Positions 39,307 through 45,869 of a stretch of DNA of 45,869 nt are shown one piece after another. The notes under the pieces are model-generated. The model saw nothing but the letters and a program-made list of their open reading frames with translations. It was not told the DNA's origin and did no database searches. Positions within the stretch are counted from its first letter, which is position 1, and each line of letters starts with the position of its first letter. The position numbers were made by a program, and so were the translations under genes. Source of the DNA: Acidimicrobiia bacterium (GTDB lineage Bacteria > Actinomycetota > Acidimicrobiia > Acidimicrobiales > Aldehydirespiratoraceae); contig JAHQYN010000016.1 in the NCBI GenBank assembly GCA_024421085.1, forward strand, positions 1 through 45,869, written 5' to 3'.

Positions 39307-41642
39307 CACCAACTCGCTCTCGACAGGAACCAGGCGAACAGCGCCACCGCACCGATCGCGACCATCAGCGCGTAGCCGCGGACGAACCCGCTCTGGACCC
39401 GTCGCAGCGCGTTGCCTCCCTGCCGGACCCAACGGCCGACGCCGTTGACTGTGCCGTCGACCACCGTCGTGTCGAACGCCACGAGTGCATCGAATCCCTT
39501 GCGGCCCGGCCCGCCCATGAACCTGGTGATCGACTCGTCGATGAACCAGCCGCGGGCGAACAGCGGCCGCTCGACGCGCTGCACCCAGTGCTTCGCACCG
39601 CGCAGGTAGACCATCGCGGCCGCGGCGATGCCCGCAGCGCCGCCGATCACCGCCACGACTGCCAACGCCCATTTGGCCCCCGCGCCGGCGATGAGATGCG
39701 CCTCGTTGGGGTACAGCGACGGCTCGAGCCACTTGCCCAAGAAGTGAAGGTCGCTGCTGAACGGAAGGTTCATCACCCCTGCGACGACCGCAGCCGCGGC
39801 CAGCACGACCAGCGGTAGGGTCATCAACCAGGGTGATTCGTGCGGGTGATATTCACGCCGGGCTTTCACTGAGGCACCGAGGTCTGCTGTGTCGAGCCCG
39901 CCCGTGTCGGGTTCATCGAAGATCGTAGCGTCGGGGCGGGGCGCGCCAACCGCGGCCGCGGTCACCACCTGCTCGTGTTGCGTCTGGGCGGCGAGAACCG
40001 CCCGCTGGGCTTCGGCGTGCGCCTCGACCGCGGCGGCGACCGCAGCCTGAGCAGTCTCGACTGCGCCGTCGGCCCGTTCGAGGTTCTTGGTTGCCTTCGC
40101 GGCAGCCCGTTCGTCTGTCGGGTCCGCCTCGGCCAGCTCGGCGCTGCGGGCAGCGAGTTTCACCCGAGCCGCTTCGAGCTTCTCGTTGGCCTTGGTTACA
40201 GCCTCTTCGGCTGAACCGAGTCGGGCCTCGGCCTCGTCGACGGCGACCGAAGCGCTGCTGACACGGCTCGACCAAGCCTCGGTGATCTCCTCTGGCCGCA
40301 CGTCGGCGAAGCGGTAGCGTCCGAAGAAGGTCATGAACACCTGGCGGCTCATGTAGAAGGCCGTGAGCACCGCGGTGATCAGACCGATGAGCCAAAGCAG
40401 CTTGTTCGACTCCCAGGCGAACGCCAGGATCTCGTCCTTGGACCAGAATCCCGAGAACGGCGGCACTCCGGCGATGGCCAACCAGCCGACGATGAAGGTG
40501 GCCGAGGTGATCGGCATCAGCTTGCGAAGCCCGCCGTAATGGCGCATGTCCTGGTCGTTGTCCATGCCGTGGATCACCGACCCCGACCCCAGGAAAAGCA
40601 GCGCCTTGAAGAACGCGTGGGTGACCATGTGGAAGATCGCGGCCACATACGCTCCGGAGCCGACGGCTAAGAACATGTATCCGAGTTGGCTGATGGTCGA
40701 ATAGGCCAGCACCTTCTTGATGTCGTTCTGTGCCACGGCGACAGTCGCTGCCAACAATGCGGTGATGGCGCCGACCCAGGCGATCAGCGAGGGTGCCCAC
40801 GCCGCGGACTCGGCGATTATCGGATTGACCCGGGTGAGCAGGTACACACCGGAGGTGACCATCGTCGCCGCGTGGATCAACGCGGACACTGGCGTGGGGC
40901 CGGCCATGGCATCCGGCAGCCAGACGTAGAGGGGGATCTGTGCCGACTTGCCCGCCGCGCCGACGAGCAGCAGCACCGTGATCGCGGTGGCGGTCGATTC
41001 CGCCAACCCGCCCGCATTGTCGAACACTTCGACGTACTGGATCGATCCCAGCGTCGTGAACGTGACGAACATTGCGACCATGAAGCCCCAGTCACCGATT
41101 CGGTTCGTCACGAAGGCCTTCTTGCCCGCCGATGCGTTGTGCTCGTCGGTGAACCAGAACGAGATCAGGAAGTAGGAGCAGACGCCCACGCCCTCCCAGC
41201 CCAAGAAGGTCAACAGCATGTTGTCGCCGAGCACCAGCATCAACATCGCGAAGGCGAACAGGTTCAGGTACATGAAGAACTTCGAGAAGTCGGGGTCGCC
41301 GTGCATGTAACCGATCGAGTAGAGGTGGATCAGCGCACCGACACCGGTGATGAACAACGTCATCGTCACCGACAACGGGTCGACCAGAAAGCCCACATCG
41401 ACCGAGAAGTCGCCGACGGGAACCCACTCGAACAGCGTCTGTAGGTGCGTGCGGTCGCTGACCGGGCGGTCGCGCAGGCCCGCAAAGACGAGCACCGAGG
41501 CAACGAAGGAACCCGCCATCGCGGCAGTTGCGAGCCAACCGGCGGCAGGCTCGCCGAGTCGGCGCCCGAACAGCAGGATCAACCCGAACCCGGCGAGCGG
41601 GAATGCGACTATGAGCCAAGCGAGGTCGAGCAACTGGTTCAC
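39306..41642 (-). CDS. nuoL: NADH-quinone oxidoreductase subunit L with coiled-coil insertion
   Basis: 778 residues from GTG 41642 against about 610-650 usual. The core is typical: FLGWEGVGVCSYFLISFWF (Glu), AGKSAQIPLYVWLPDAMAGPTPVSALIHAATMVTSGVYLL, AQNDIKKVLAYSTISQLGYMFLA and the long C-terminal helix region. Between the cytoplasm-facing segment after YMSRQVFMTFFGRYRF and HPHESPWLMTLPLVVLA (about residues 455-595) lies an extra block of Ala/Glu/Lys-rich heptad-like sequence (VDEAEARLGSAEEAVTKANE.., NLERADGAVETAQAAVAAAV). This predicts a long coiled coil or helical hairpin in a loop that is normally about 20 residues. Confidence 0.95.
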   Translation of the reverse strand: MNQLLDLAWLIVAFPLAGFGLILLFGRRLGEPAAGWLATAAMAGSFVASVLVFAGLRDRPVSDRTHLQTLFEWVPVGDFSVDVGFLVDPLSVTMTLFITGVGALIHLYSIGYMHGDPDFSKFFMYLNLFAFAMLMLVLGDNMLLTFLGWEGVGVCSYFLISFWFTDEHNASAGKKAFVTNRIGDWGFMVAMFVTFTTLGSIQYVEVFDNAGGLAESTATAITVLLLVGAAGKSAQIPLYVWLPDAMAGPTPVSALIHAATMVTSGVYLLTRVNPIIAESAAWAPSLIAWVGAITALLAATVAVAQNDIKKVLAYSTISQLGYMFLAVGSGAYVAAIFHMVTHAFFKALLFLGSGSVIHGMDNDQDMRHYGGLRKLMPITSATFIVGWLAIAGVPPFSGFWSKDEILAFAWESNKLLWLIGLITAVLTAFYMSRQVFMTFFGRYRFADVRPEEITEAWSSRVSSASVAVDEAEARLGSAEEAVTKANEKLEAARVKLAARSAELAEADPTDERAAAKATKNLERADGAVETAQAAVAAAVEAHAEAQRAVLAAQTQHEQVVTAAAVGAPRPDATIFDEPDTGGLDTADLGASVKARREYHPHESPWLMTLPLVVLAAAAVVAGVMNLPFSSDLHFLGKWLEPSLYPNEAHLIAGAGAKWALAVVAVIGGAAGIAAAAMVYLRGAKHWVQRVERPLFARGWFIDESITRFMGGPGRKGFDALVAFDTTVVDGTVNGVGRWVRQGGNALRRVQSGFVRGYALMVAIGAVALFAWFLSRASW

Positions 41643-41643
41643 C

Positions 41644-41952
41644 TCAGCCCCTCAACACCGAGATGTCGTCGGCGGTGGCATCGGCCCGGTGCCGGTTGAT
41701 GGCCACCACCAGCGCAAGCCCGACCACCACCTCAACAGCCGCCACCACCAGCACGAAGAACACCGCGATCTGGCCCGAGACATCGTTGAGCTCCGTGCCG
41801 AGCGACACGAAGGTGATATTGACGGCGTTGAGCATCAACTCCACGCACATGAACATCACCAGCGGATTGCGCCGCACCAGCAGACCTACCGCGCCGATAA
41901 CGAACATGGCCACCGACAACAGCAGATACCAGTCATTGGTGAGTTCCATCAA
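41644..41952 (-). CDS. nuoK: NADH-quinone oxidoreductase subunit K
   Basis: 102 residues with three membrane spans: WYLLLSVAMFVIGAVGLLV, NPLVMFMCVELMLNAVNITFVSLG (Glu in TM2) and AVFFVLVVAAVEVVVGLALVVAI (Glu in TM3), then HRHRADATADDISVLRG. It links the antiporter-like subunits to the proton path. ATG 41949 is an equal alternative start. One base separates it from nuoL. Confidence 0.95.
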   Translation of the reverse strand: MMELTNDWYLLLSVAMFVIGAVGLLVRRNPLVMFMCVELMLNAVNITFVSLGTELNDVSGQIAVFFVLVVAAVEVVVGLALVVAINRHRADATADDISVLRG

Positions 41953-41955
41953 AGA

Positions 41956-42603
41956 TCACCTCCCCGGCACTTGTTTGGAATCCAGCGTTTCAGCGTTCGA
42001 CCCGTCGGGGTCCGGCGCTGAGGGGGATGCGGGCGGCAGGTCCATGGAGGCGGTCTCGAGATCGGTGAGCATCTCGCTGCGCAGCAGCCTGCGGGTCAGC
42101 ATCACCGCACCGATCACCGCGACCGTCAACAGGGCGGCGGTGATCTCAAAGGACAGTGCGTAGTCGGTGAACAGCACCCGCCCGATGCGTTCAATGTCGG
42201 TGAATCCGTTGTCGAGGGCGCGTTCGCCGCCGCGCTGCACGGCTCCGGTGAGCGTGTCGGTCGCCACCACCACCAGAGCCAGGCCGAGGCCGAGGAGGGC
42301 CGCCCCGACTATGACCGTGAGCGGGCGCTGGCCCGCAAGGGGTTCGACCGACCAGTCGTCGGCCGTGTCGACACCGAGCAGCATGATGACGAAGAGGAAC
42401 AGGATGACGATGGCCCCGGCGTAGACCACGATCTGCACTGCGGCCAGGAAATGCGCTTCCTGCAGCACGAACAGCACTGCGACGCCGAACAGCGTCTGGA
42501 TCAGGAACAGCGCCGAGTGCACCGGGTTGCGCGATGCGACCACACCGACGGCACCGCTCAACACAATCGCCGCGGCGACCGCGAAGACGATCACTTCGCT
42601 CAC
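41956..42603 (-). CDS. nuoJ: NADH-quinone oxidoreductase subunit J
   Basis: 215 residues with five membrane spans, beginning VIVFAVAAAIVLSGAVGVVASRNPVHSALFLIQTLFGVAVLFV and IVVYAGAIVILFLFVIMLLGVD (the TM3 signature). The C-terminal tail after the last span is soluble and Pro/Asp-rich. GTG 42603 overlaps the nuoI stop (GTGA). Confidence 0.94.
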   Translation of the reverse strand: MSEVIVFAVAAAIVLSGAVGVVASRNPVHSALFLIQTLFGVAVLFVLQEAHFLAAVQIVVYAGAIVILFLFVIMLLGVDTADDWSVEPLAGQRPLTVIVGAALLGLGLALVVVATDTLTGAVQRGGERALDNGFTDIERIGRVLFTDYALSFEITAALLTVAVIGAVMLTRRLLRSEMLTDLETASMDLPPASPSAPDPDGSNAETLDSKQVPGR

Positions 42604-43277
42604 GCGTCACCTCCGCCAGACGTGCCCGCGTCTGCGTCTGCGTCGGCGGTCTCAGCGGACTGGCCGAGTTCGGGGGCTCGCACGCCGTAGCCGAGCTCCT
42701 CCGACCACTGCACCACGCCTTCGTAGCGATGGTCGCCCGACGGCGACGTGGCGCGCATCCACCCGGAGGTCAACTCGTCCTCGCCCTCACGCCAGTCCTC
42801 CCACGGAAGCTTCTGGGGCTTGCCGTCGTCGCCGACCAGCAGTTCGTCGCGGGTGTAGATCGCGTCGTTGCGGTTCGTGAAGGAGAACTCGAACAGTTTC
42901 GATTCGGTGATGGCCTGCGTCGGGCACGCCTCCACGCACAGGTCGCAATGGATGCAGCGCAGGTAGTTGATCTCATAGACGTAACCGAACCGCTCGCCCG
43001 GTGACGTCGGATTGTCCGGGTCGTTGTCGGCACCGCGCACATGGATGCACTTGGCCGGGCACACCCCGGCACACAGTTCACAACCGATGCACTTCTCCAT
43101 GCCGTCCTCGTAGCGGTTGAGGACATGACGGCCGTGCAGGCGTTCGACCTTGGGCCGCTTCTCGTCGGGTTGGCCGGGTTTGGCCATACCCCCGCGGTAC
43201 TCCTTGGTGACCCGCTCCTCGAACAGCTTCTTGAAGGTGACCGCGAAGCCCTTCAGATAGTCGGTCAGTTCGGCCAC
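42600..43277 (-). CDS. nuoI: NADH-quinone oxidoreductase subunit I
   Basis: 225 residues from GTG 43277 (VAELTDYLKGFAVTFKKLFEERVTKEYRG). Two [4Fe-4S] ferredoxin motifs, CIGCELCAGVCPAKCI and CIHCDLCVEACPTQAI, carry electrons toward N2. The C-terminal extension is acidic (TADADADAGTSGGGDA). A longer reading back to 43442 would use residues inside nuoH without homology, so 43277 is preferred; it overlaps nuoH by 13 bp. Confidence 0.95.
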   Translation of the reverse strand: MAELTDYLKGFAVTFKKLFEERVTKEYRGGMAKPGQPDEKRPKVERLHGRHVLNRYEDGMEKCIGCELCAGVCPAKCIHVRGADNDPDNPTSPGERFGYVYEINYLRCIHCDLCVEACPTQAITESKLFEFSFTNRNDAIYTRDELLVGDDGKPQKLPWEDWREGEDELTSGWMRATSPSGDHRYEGVVQWSEELGYGVRAPELGQSAETADADADAGTSGGGDA

Positions 43278-44545
43278 GGCACACCCCCTTCGGTCGGCTC
43301 GTGAAGACCAGCGCGATCTTCCTCGAGTTCGGCGAGACGGGCGATGCGAGCCGAGCGCAGCGCCATCATCAACAACCCTGCACAGAGCATGCAGACAACC
43401 CCGAATCCCACCGCGAAGGCACCGACTTCGACGCTGCTCCAACCGCGGTCACGGCCTGTCCGGATGCCTGCGAGAACCAGGAACCATGCCAGCGACAAGG
43501 GGATCAACACCTTCCAGCCGAGGTCCATCAACTGGTCGTAGCGGAGCCGCGGCAGCGTGGCCCGCAACCACACGAAGGCAAACAGGAAGACCATCAACTT
43601 CAAGAAGAACCAGAAGACGCCGATCCACCAGCCCTGCGGCACGAACAGTGCGGGGCCGGCCGGGCCGCCCAGGAAGAGGGTGACGATGATCGCGCCCATG
43701 GTGATCTGGTTCATGAACTCCGCCAGGTAGAACAGAGCGAAGCGGATCGACGAGTACTCGGTGTGGAAACCGCCGACGAGTTCCTGTTCGGCCTCGACCA
43801 AATCGAACGGCGGGTGGTTGAGCTCCGCGGTACCCGCGATCAGAAAGACGACGAACGGGATGAAGCCGGTCAAGATGATGTTCCAGCTGGGGATGAACCC
43901 GCCGAACCCCGCGCCGGTCTGCGCCAACACCATCTCGTGCATCGACAGCGTGCCGCTGATGAGCACCACCGAAGCGATCGACAGGCCCAGCGCGGCTTCG
44001 TAGCTGACCATCTGAGCCGAGGCTCTAACCGAGCCCAGCAGCGGATACTTCGAGCCCGAGGCCCAGCCAGCGAGCATCACCCCATAGATTGCCAGCGACG
44101 ACATCGCCAGGAAGAAGAGGATGCCGACGGGCGGGTCGGCCACCTGCAGCAGAGTGTCGTGGCCGAGAATCGTGACAACCCCCTCAGAGCCGTCCGCGCG
44201 GTTGAAGTCTCCACCGATCGGCACTATCGCGAACACCAGGAAAGCCGGGATCAGCGACAGGTACGGCGCCATCTTGAAGACGAACCGATGGGACTTCTCG
44301 GGGATGAGGTCTTCTTTGAAGAACAGCTTGATGCCGTCGGCCAACGTCACCAGGATCCCCCAGGGGCCGGCCAGGTTGGGGCCGATCCGGTTCTGCATGT
44401 CGGAGATGACCTTGCGCATGAACCAGATGTTGAGCATCACCGCAACCAGCAGGAACACGAAGACCAGAACCACTTTGAGCAGCACGACCACGACTTCGCT
44501 CAAGCCGAACGAGTCGACGAAGAGGGGATCGACAGCGAACGTCAC
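43265..44545 (-). CDS. nuoH: NADH-quinone oxidoreductase subunit H
   Basis: 426 residues from GTG 44545, which overlaps the nuoG stop (GTGA). Eight membrane spans. Signatures are MRKVISDMQNRIGPNLAGPWGILVTLADGIKLFFKEDLIP, AELNHPPFDLVEAEQELVGGFHTEYSSIRFALFYLAEF and LRATLPRLRYDQLMDLGWKVLIPLSL. It forms the quinone chamber of complex I. The C-terminal tail is Arg/Ala/Glu-rich and slightly long. Confidence 0.96.
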   Translation of the reverse strand: MTFAVDPLFVDSFGLSEVVVVLLKVVLVFVFLLVAVMLNIWFMRKVISDMQNRIGPNLAGPWGILVTLADGIKLFFKEDLIPEKSHRFVFKMAPYLSLIPAFLVFAIVPIGGDFNRADGSEGVVTILGHDTLLQVADPPVGILFFLAMSSLAIYGVMLAGWASGSKYPLLGSVRASAQMVSYEAALGLSIASVVLISGTLSMHEMVLAQTGAGFGGFIPSWNIILTGFIPFVVFLIAGTAELNHPPFDLVEAEQELVGGFHTEYSSIRFALFYLAEFMNQITMGAIIVTLFLGGPAGPALFVPQGWWIGVFWFFLKLMVFLFAFVWLRATLPRLRYDQLMDLGWKVLIPLSLAWFLVLAGIRTGRDRGWSSVEVGAFAVGFGVVCMLCAGLLMMALRSARIARLAELEEDRAGLHEPTEGGVPWPN

Positions 44546-45869
44546 AGCCGCTCCACCCTCACGTCGGTCACCGACGCCGCGGCATCGATGAGGGGCCTCA
44601 CGTCTGCGAAGGGGGTCCGCCACGGCACAGCCGCCGAACCGGCGGGCACGCCGGGATCGATCTGCACTGGCATGTTGAGGTGGCCGCGGGCCGACTCGAC
44701 CCGCACGACCGTGCCCGCCTCAACACCGATCTTGTCGAAGTCGACCGGGTTCAGTCGCAACTCGAGTGACGGACCGAGCCCGCTGCTCGCGGGGCTGTGG
44801 CGGAGCGCGGTGCCCTCGTCGTACATCCGTCGGGTGGTCAGTAGGCGCAGCGAATAGCGGTCGTTGAGCGGACTCGGGGACCCCGACGGGCCCGGCGGCC
44901 CGATGTCTCCGTTGCCCTCCAGCAGTACCCCCTCCACTCGGGAGGCATCGAGCGCGGCGGGGGTCAGCGGGGCGTGGATCTCAGAGACCGAGGCCAGCTC
45001 AGCGCGGATCGCTGCGGGTGAGTCGACACCGAGATCGTGCCCGAGTCGGGCTGCGATCTCCGCAGCGATCATCCAGTCGGGCCGCGAGATCCCCGCAGGC
45101 GTGACGATCTGCTCGACGACGCTGACCCGGCCTTCCAGGTTGGTGAATGTGCCAGACGATTCTGTGGGTGCCGCGGCGGCCAGGACCACGTCGGCTGCCG
45201 CTGAGAGGGTGTCGTTCGGCAACAGGTCGACGGCAATCACCGTCGCCGCGCCGGCCACGCCTGCACGAGCGAGCTCCGCGTCGGGGAAGTCGTTCAACGG
45301 GTCAGCCCCGAGCAGGATCAGCACGTCGATCTCACCTGCTTGGGCCGCCCGCAGGATGCCCTCGGTGTCGTGGCCGACTTCGCCGGGAACGCCTGGCCAC
45401 ACGTCGGCGAAACGCTCGGCGCCGTGCTCCAGTGTTGTGCGGCCGGGGAGCAGTCCGGGCGACAGGCCAGCATCGAGCGCTCCGTGAACATTGCCGCGTC
45501 GCAACGCAGACAGGAACGAGACGTTGGGCAGGGCCGACAGGGCCACCGCGGCATCGACCGTGGCATCGGCGGACTCGCTCAGCGATCCCCTGCCGATGAC
45601 CACCGTCACCGGCCCCGAGATGGCCCGCGCGGCCGCCCTGAGCTGTTGCCGGGCACTGTGCTGTTGCCGGGCGTAACCGGAGCCCTCCGCACTGGTGCTG
45701 TGCTGTTGCCGGGCGTAACCGGAGCCCTCCGCACTGGTGCTCTGCTGTTGCCGGGCGTAACCGGAGCCCTCCGCACTGGTGCTCTGCTGTTGCCGGGCGT
45801 AACCGGAGCCCTCCGCACTGGTGCTCTGCTGTTGCCGGGCGTAACCGGAGCCCTCCGCACTGGTGCTCT
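44542..45869 (-). CDS. nuoG: NADH-quinone oxidoreductase subunit G, C-terminal part (runs off the window)
   Basis: The frame is open from the window end to TGA at 44542-44544. It holds the molybdopterin-oxidoreductase-like domain: VTVVIGRGSLSESADATVDAAVAL, LRRGNVHGALDAGLSPGLLPGR, DVLILLGADPLNDFPDAELARA, ESSGTFTNLEGRVSVVEQIVTPAGISRPDWMI, and a C-terminal beta domain (LELRLNPVDFDKIGVEAGTVVRVESARG). Upstream of ISGPVTVV are at least five in-frame 14-residue repeats. The N-terminal Fe-S part lies outside the window. It is the first nuo gene seen here and couples to nuoH by GTGA. Confidence 0.92.
   Translation of the reverse strand, partial: STSAEGSGYARQQQSTSAEGSGYARQQQSTSAEGSGYARQQQSTSAEGSGYARQQHSTSAEGSGYARQQHSARQQLRAAARAISGPVTVVIGRGSLSESADATVDAAVALSALPNVSFLSALRRGNVHGALDAGLSPGLLPGRTTLEHGAERFADVWPGVPGEVGHDTEGILRAAQAGEIDVLILLGADPLNDFPDAELARAGVAGAATVIAVDLLPNDTLSAAADVVLAAAAPTESSGTFTNLEGRVSVVEQIVTPAGISRPDWMIAAEIAARLGHDLGVDSPAAIRAELASVSEIHAPLTPAALDASRVEGVLLEGNGDIGPPGPSGSPSPLNDRYSLRLLTTRRMYDEGTALRHSPASSGLGPSLELRLNPVDFDKIGVEAGTVVRVESARGHLNMPVQIDPGVPAGSAAVPWRTPFADVRPLIDAAASVTDVRVERL
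45661..45869 (-). repeat. 42-bp tandem repeats in nuoG (at least five copies)
   Basis: Units begin at 45661, 45703, 45745, 45787 and 45829 (plus-strand view CTGTTGCCGGGCGTAACCGG..) and continue to the window edge. They are identical apart from CTGTGCTG/CTCTGCTG at one site. In the nuoG frame each encodes STSAEGSGYARQQQ. A shortened copy lies just downstream (45646-45660). The array extends past the window, so the full copy number is unknown. Confidence 0.95.

Noticed and set aside
37681-39732. Longer nuoM start at 39732
   Set aside because: The added 140 residues are Arg/Gly-rich antisense-like sequence inside nuoL; ATG 39306 has the family N terminus and an ATGA overlap.

Overview
The window looks like the chromosome of a high-GC actinobacterium, probably of the Acidimicrobiia type; this is inferred from gene content and order, not from a marker search. 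Signs are the order tRNA-Ser / SRP RNA / dnaX / recR, a mycobacterial-style cluster (zinc metalloprotease, tilS, hpt, folE, folP, folB, folK, DUF2520 protein), a short Flp pilin with Tad genes, an ATP-dependent ligase of the LigC type, a topoisomerase I with a Lys/Ala tail, and many GTG starts with ATGA/GTGA overlaps.

Layout. 1-2.8 kb is accessory DNA: the tail of a DUF4143-type ATPase, the first quarter of a hen1 RNA-repair methyltransferase, and a divergent restriction-modification pair, a C5-cytosine methyltransferase facing an HTH protein fused to a PD-(D/E)xK nuclease, with a 24-bp perfect palindrome between them. 2.9-7.3 kb holds tRNA-Ser(GGA), SRP RNA, dnaX (reading frame broken at a run of 12 C), recR, methylmalonyl-CoA epimerase and a 5'-3' exonuclease. 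7.4-10.4 kb has a 5'-truncated DNA methylase, ligC and an epoxide hydrolase. A selenocysteine tRNA lies at 10.6 kb. 10.97-15.2 kb is a Tad/Flp pilus operon, followed by an anti-sigma-antagonist/anti-sigma kinase pair, nhaA, topA, an MFS exporter, tmk, holB and tRNA-Thr. 23.9-30.2 kb is the tRNA-modification/purine-salvage/folate cluster, which includes a phosphatase-fold protein lacking the catalytic Cys and Arg. 30.5-33.5 kb holds a frame-broken DMT transporter and a frame-broken secreted SLH/LysM protein. 33.9-35.9 kb is a segment of about 2 kb bounded by 28-bp direct repeats, one of which is the 3' end of nuoN; it contains drmB/drmC (DISARM) remnants and an AAA ATPase. 35.9 kb to the end is the minus-strand complex I operon, nuoG (partial) to nuoN.

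Two patterns cut across the window. First, near-identical short tandem repeats (periods 14, 15, 33, 36, 42, 61 and 66 bp) sit at gene junctions or inside genes (tadB, nuoG, dnaX tail, the SLH/LysM gene). Second, the homopolymer runs of nine or more that I found (C12, G9, C9) all coincide with a broken reading frame while runs of seven do not. The second pattern points to miscalled run lengths or slippage rather than to three independent dead genes.

Most of the window is ordinary housekeeping. The points of most interest are the self-contained HTH-nuclease R-M pair with its palindrome, the repeat-bounded segment next to nuoN, the pseudophosphatase embedded in the folate operon, the coiled-coil insertion in NuoL and the peptide repeat in NuoG.
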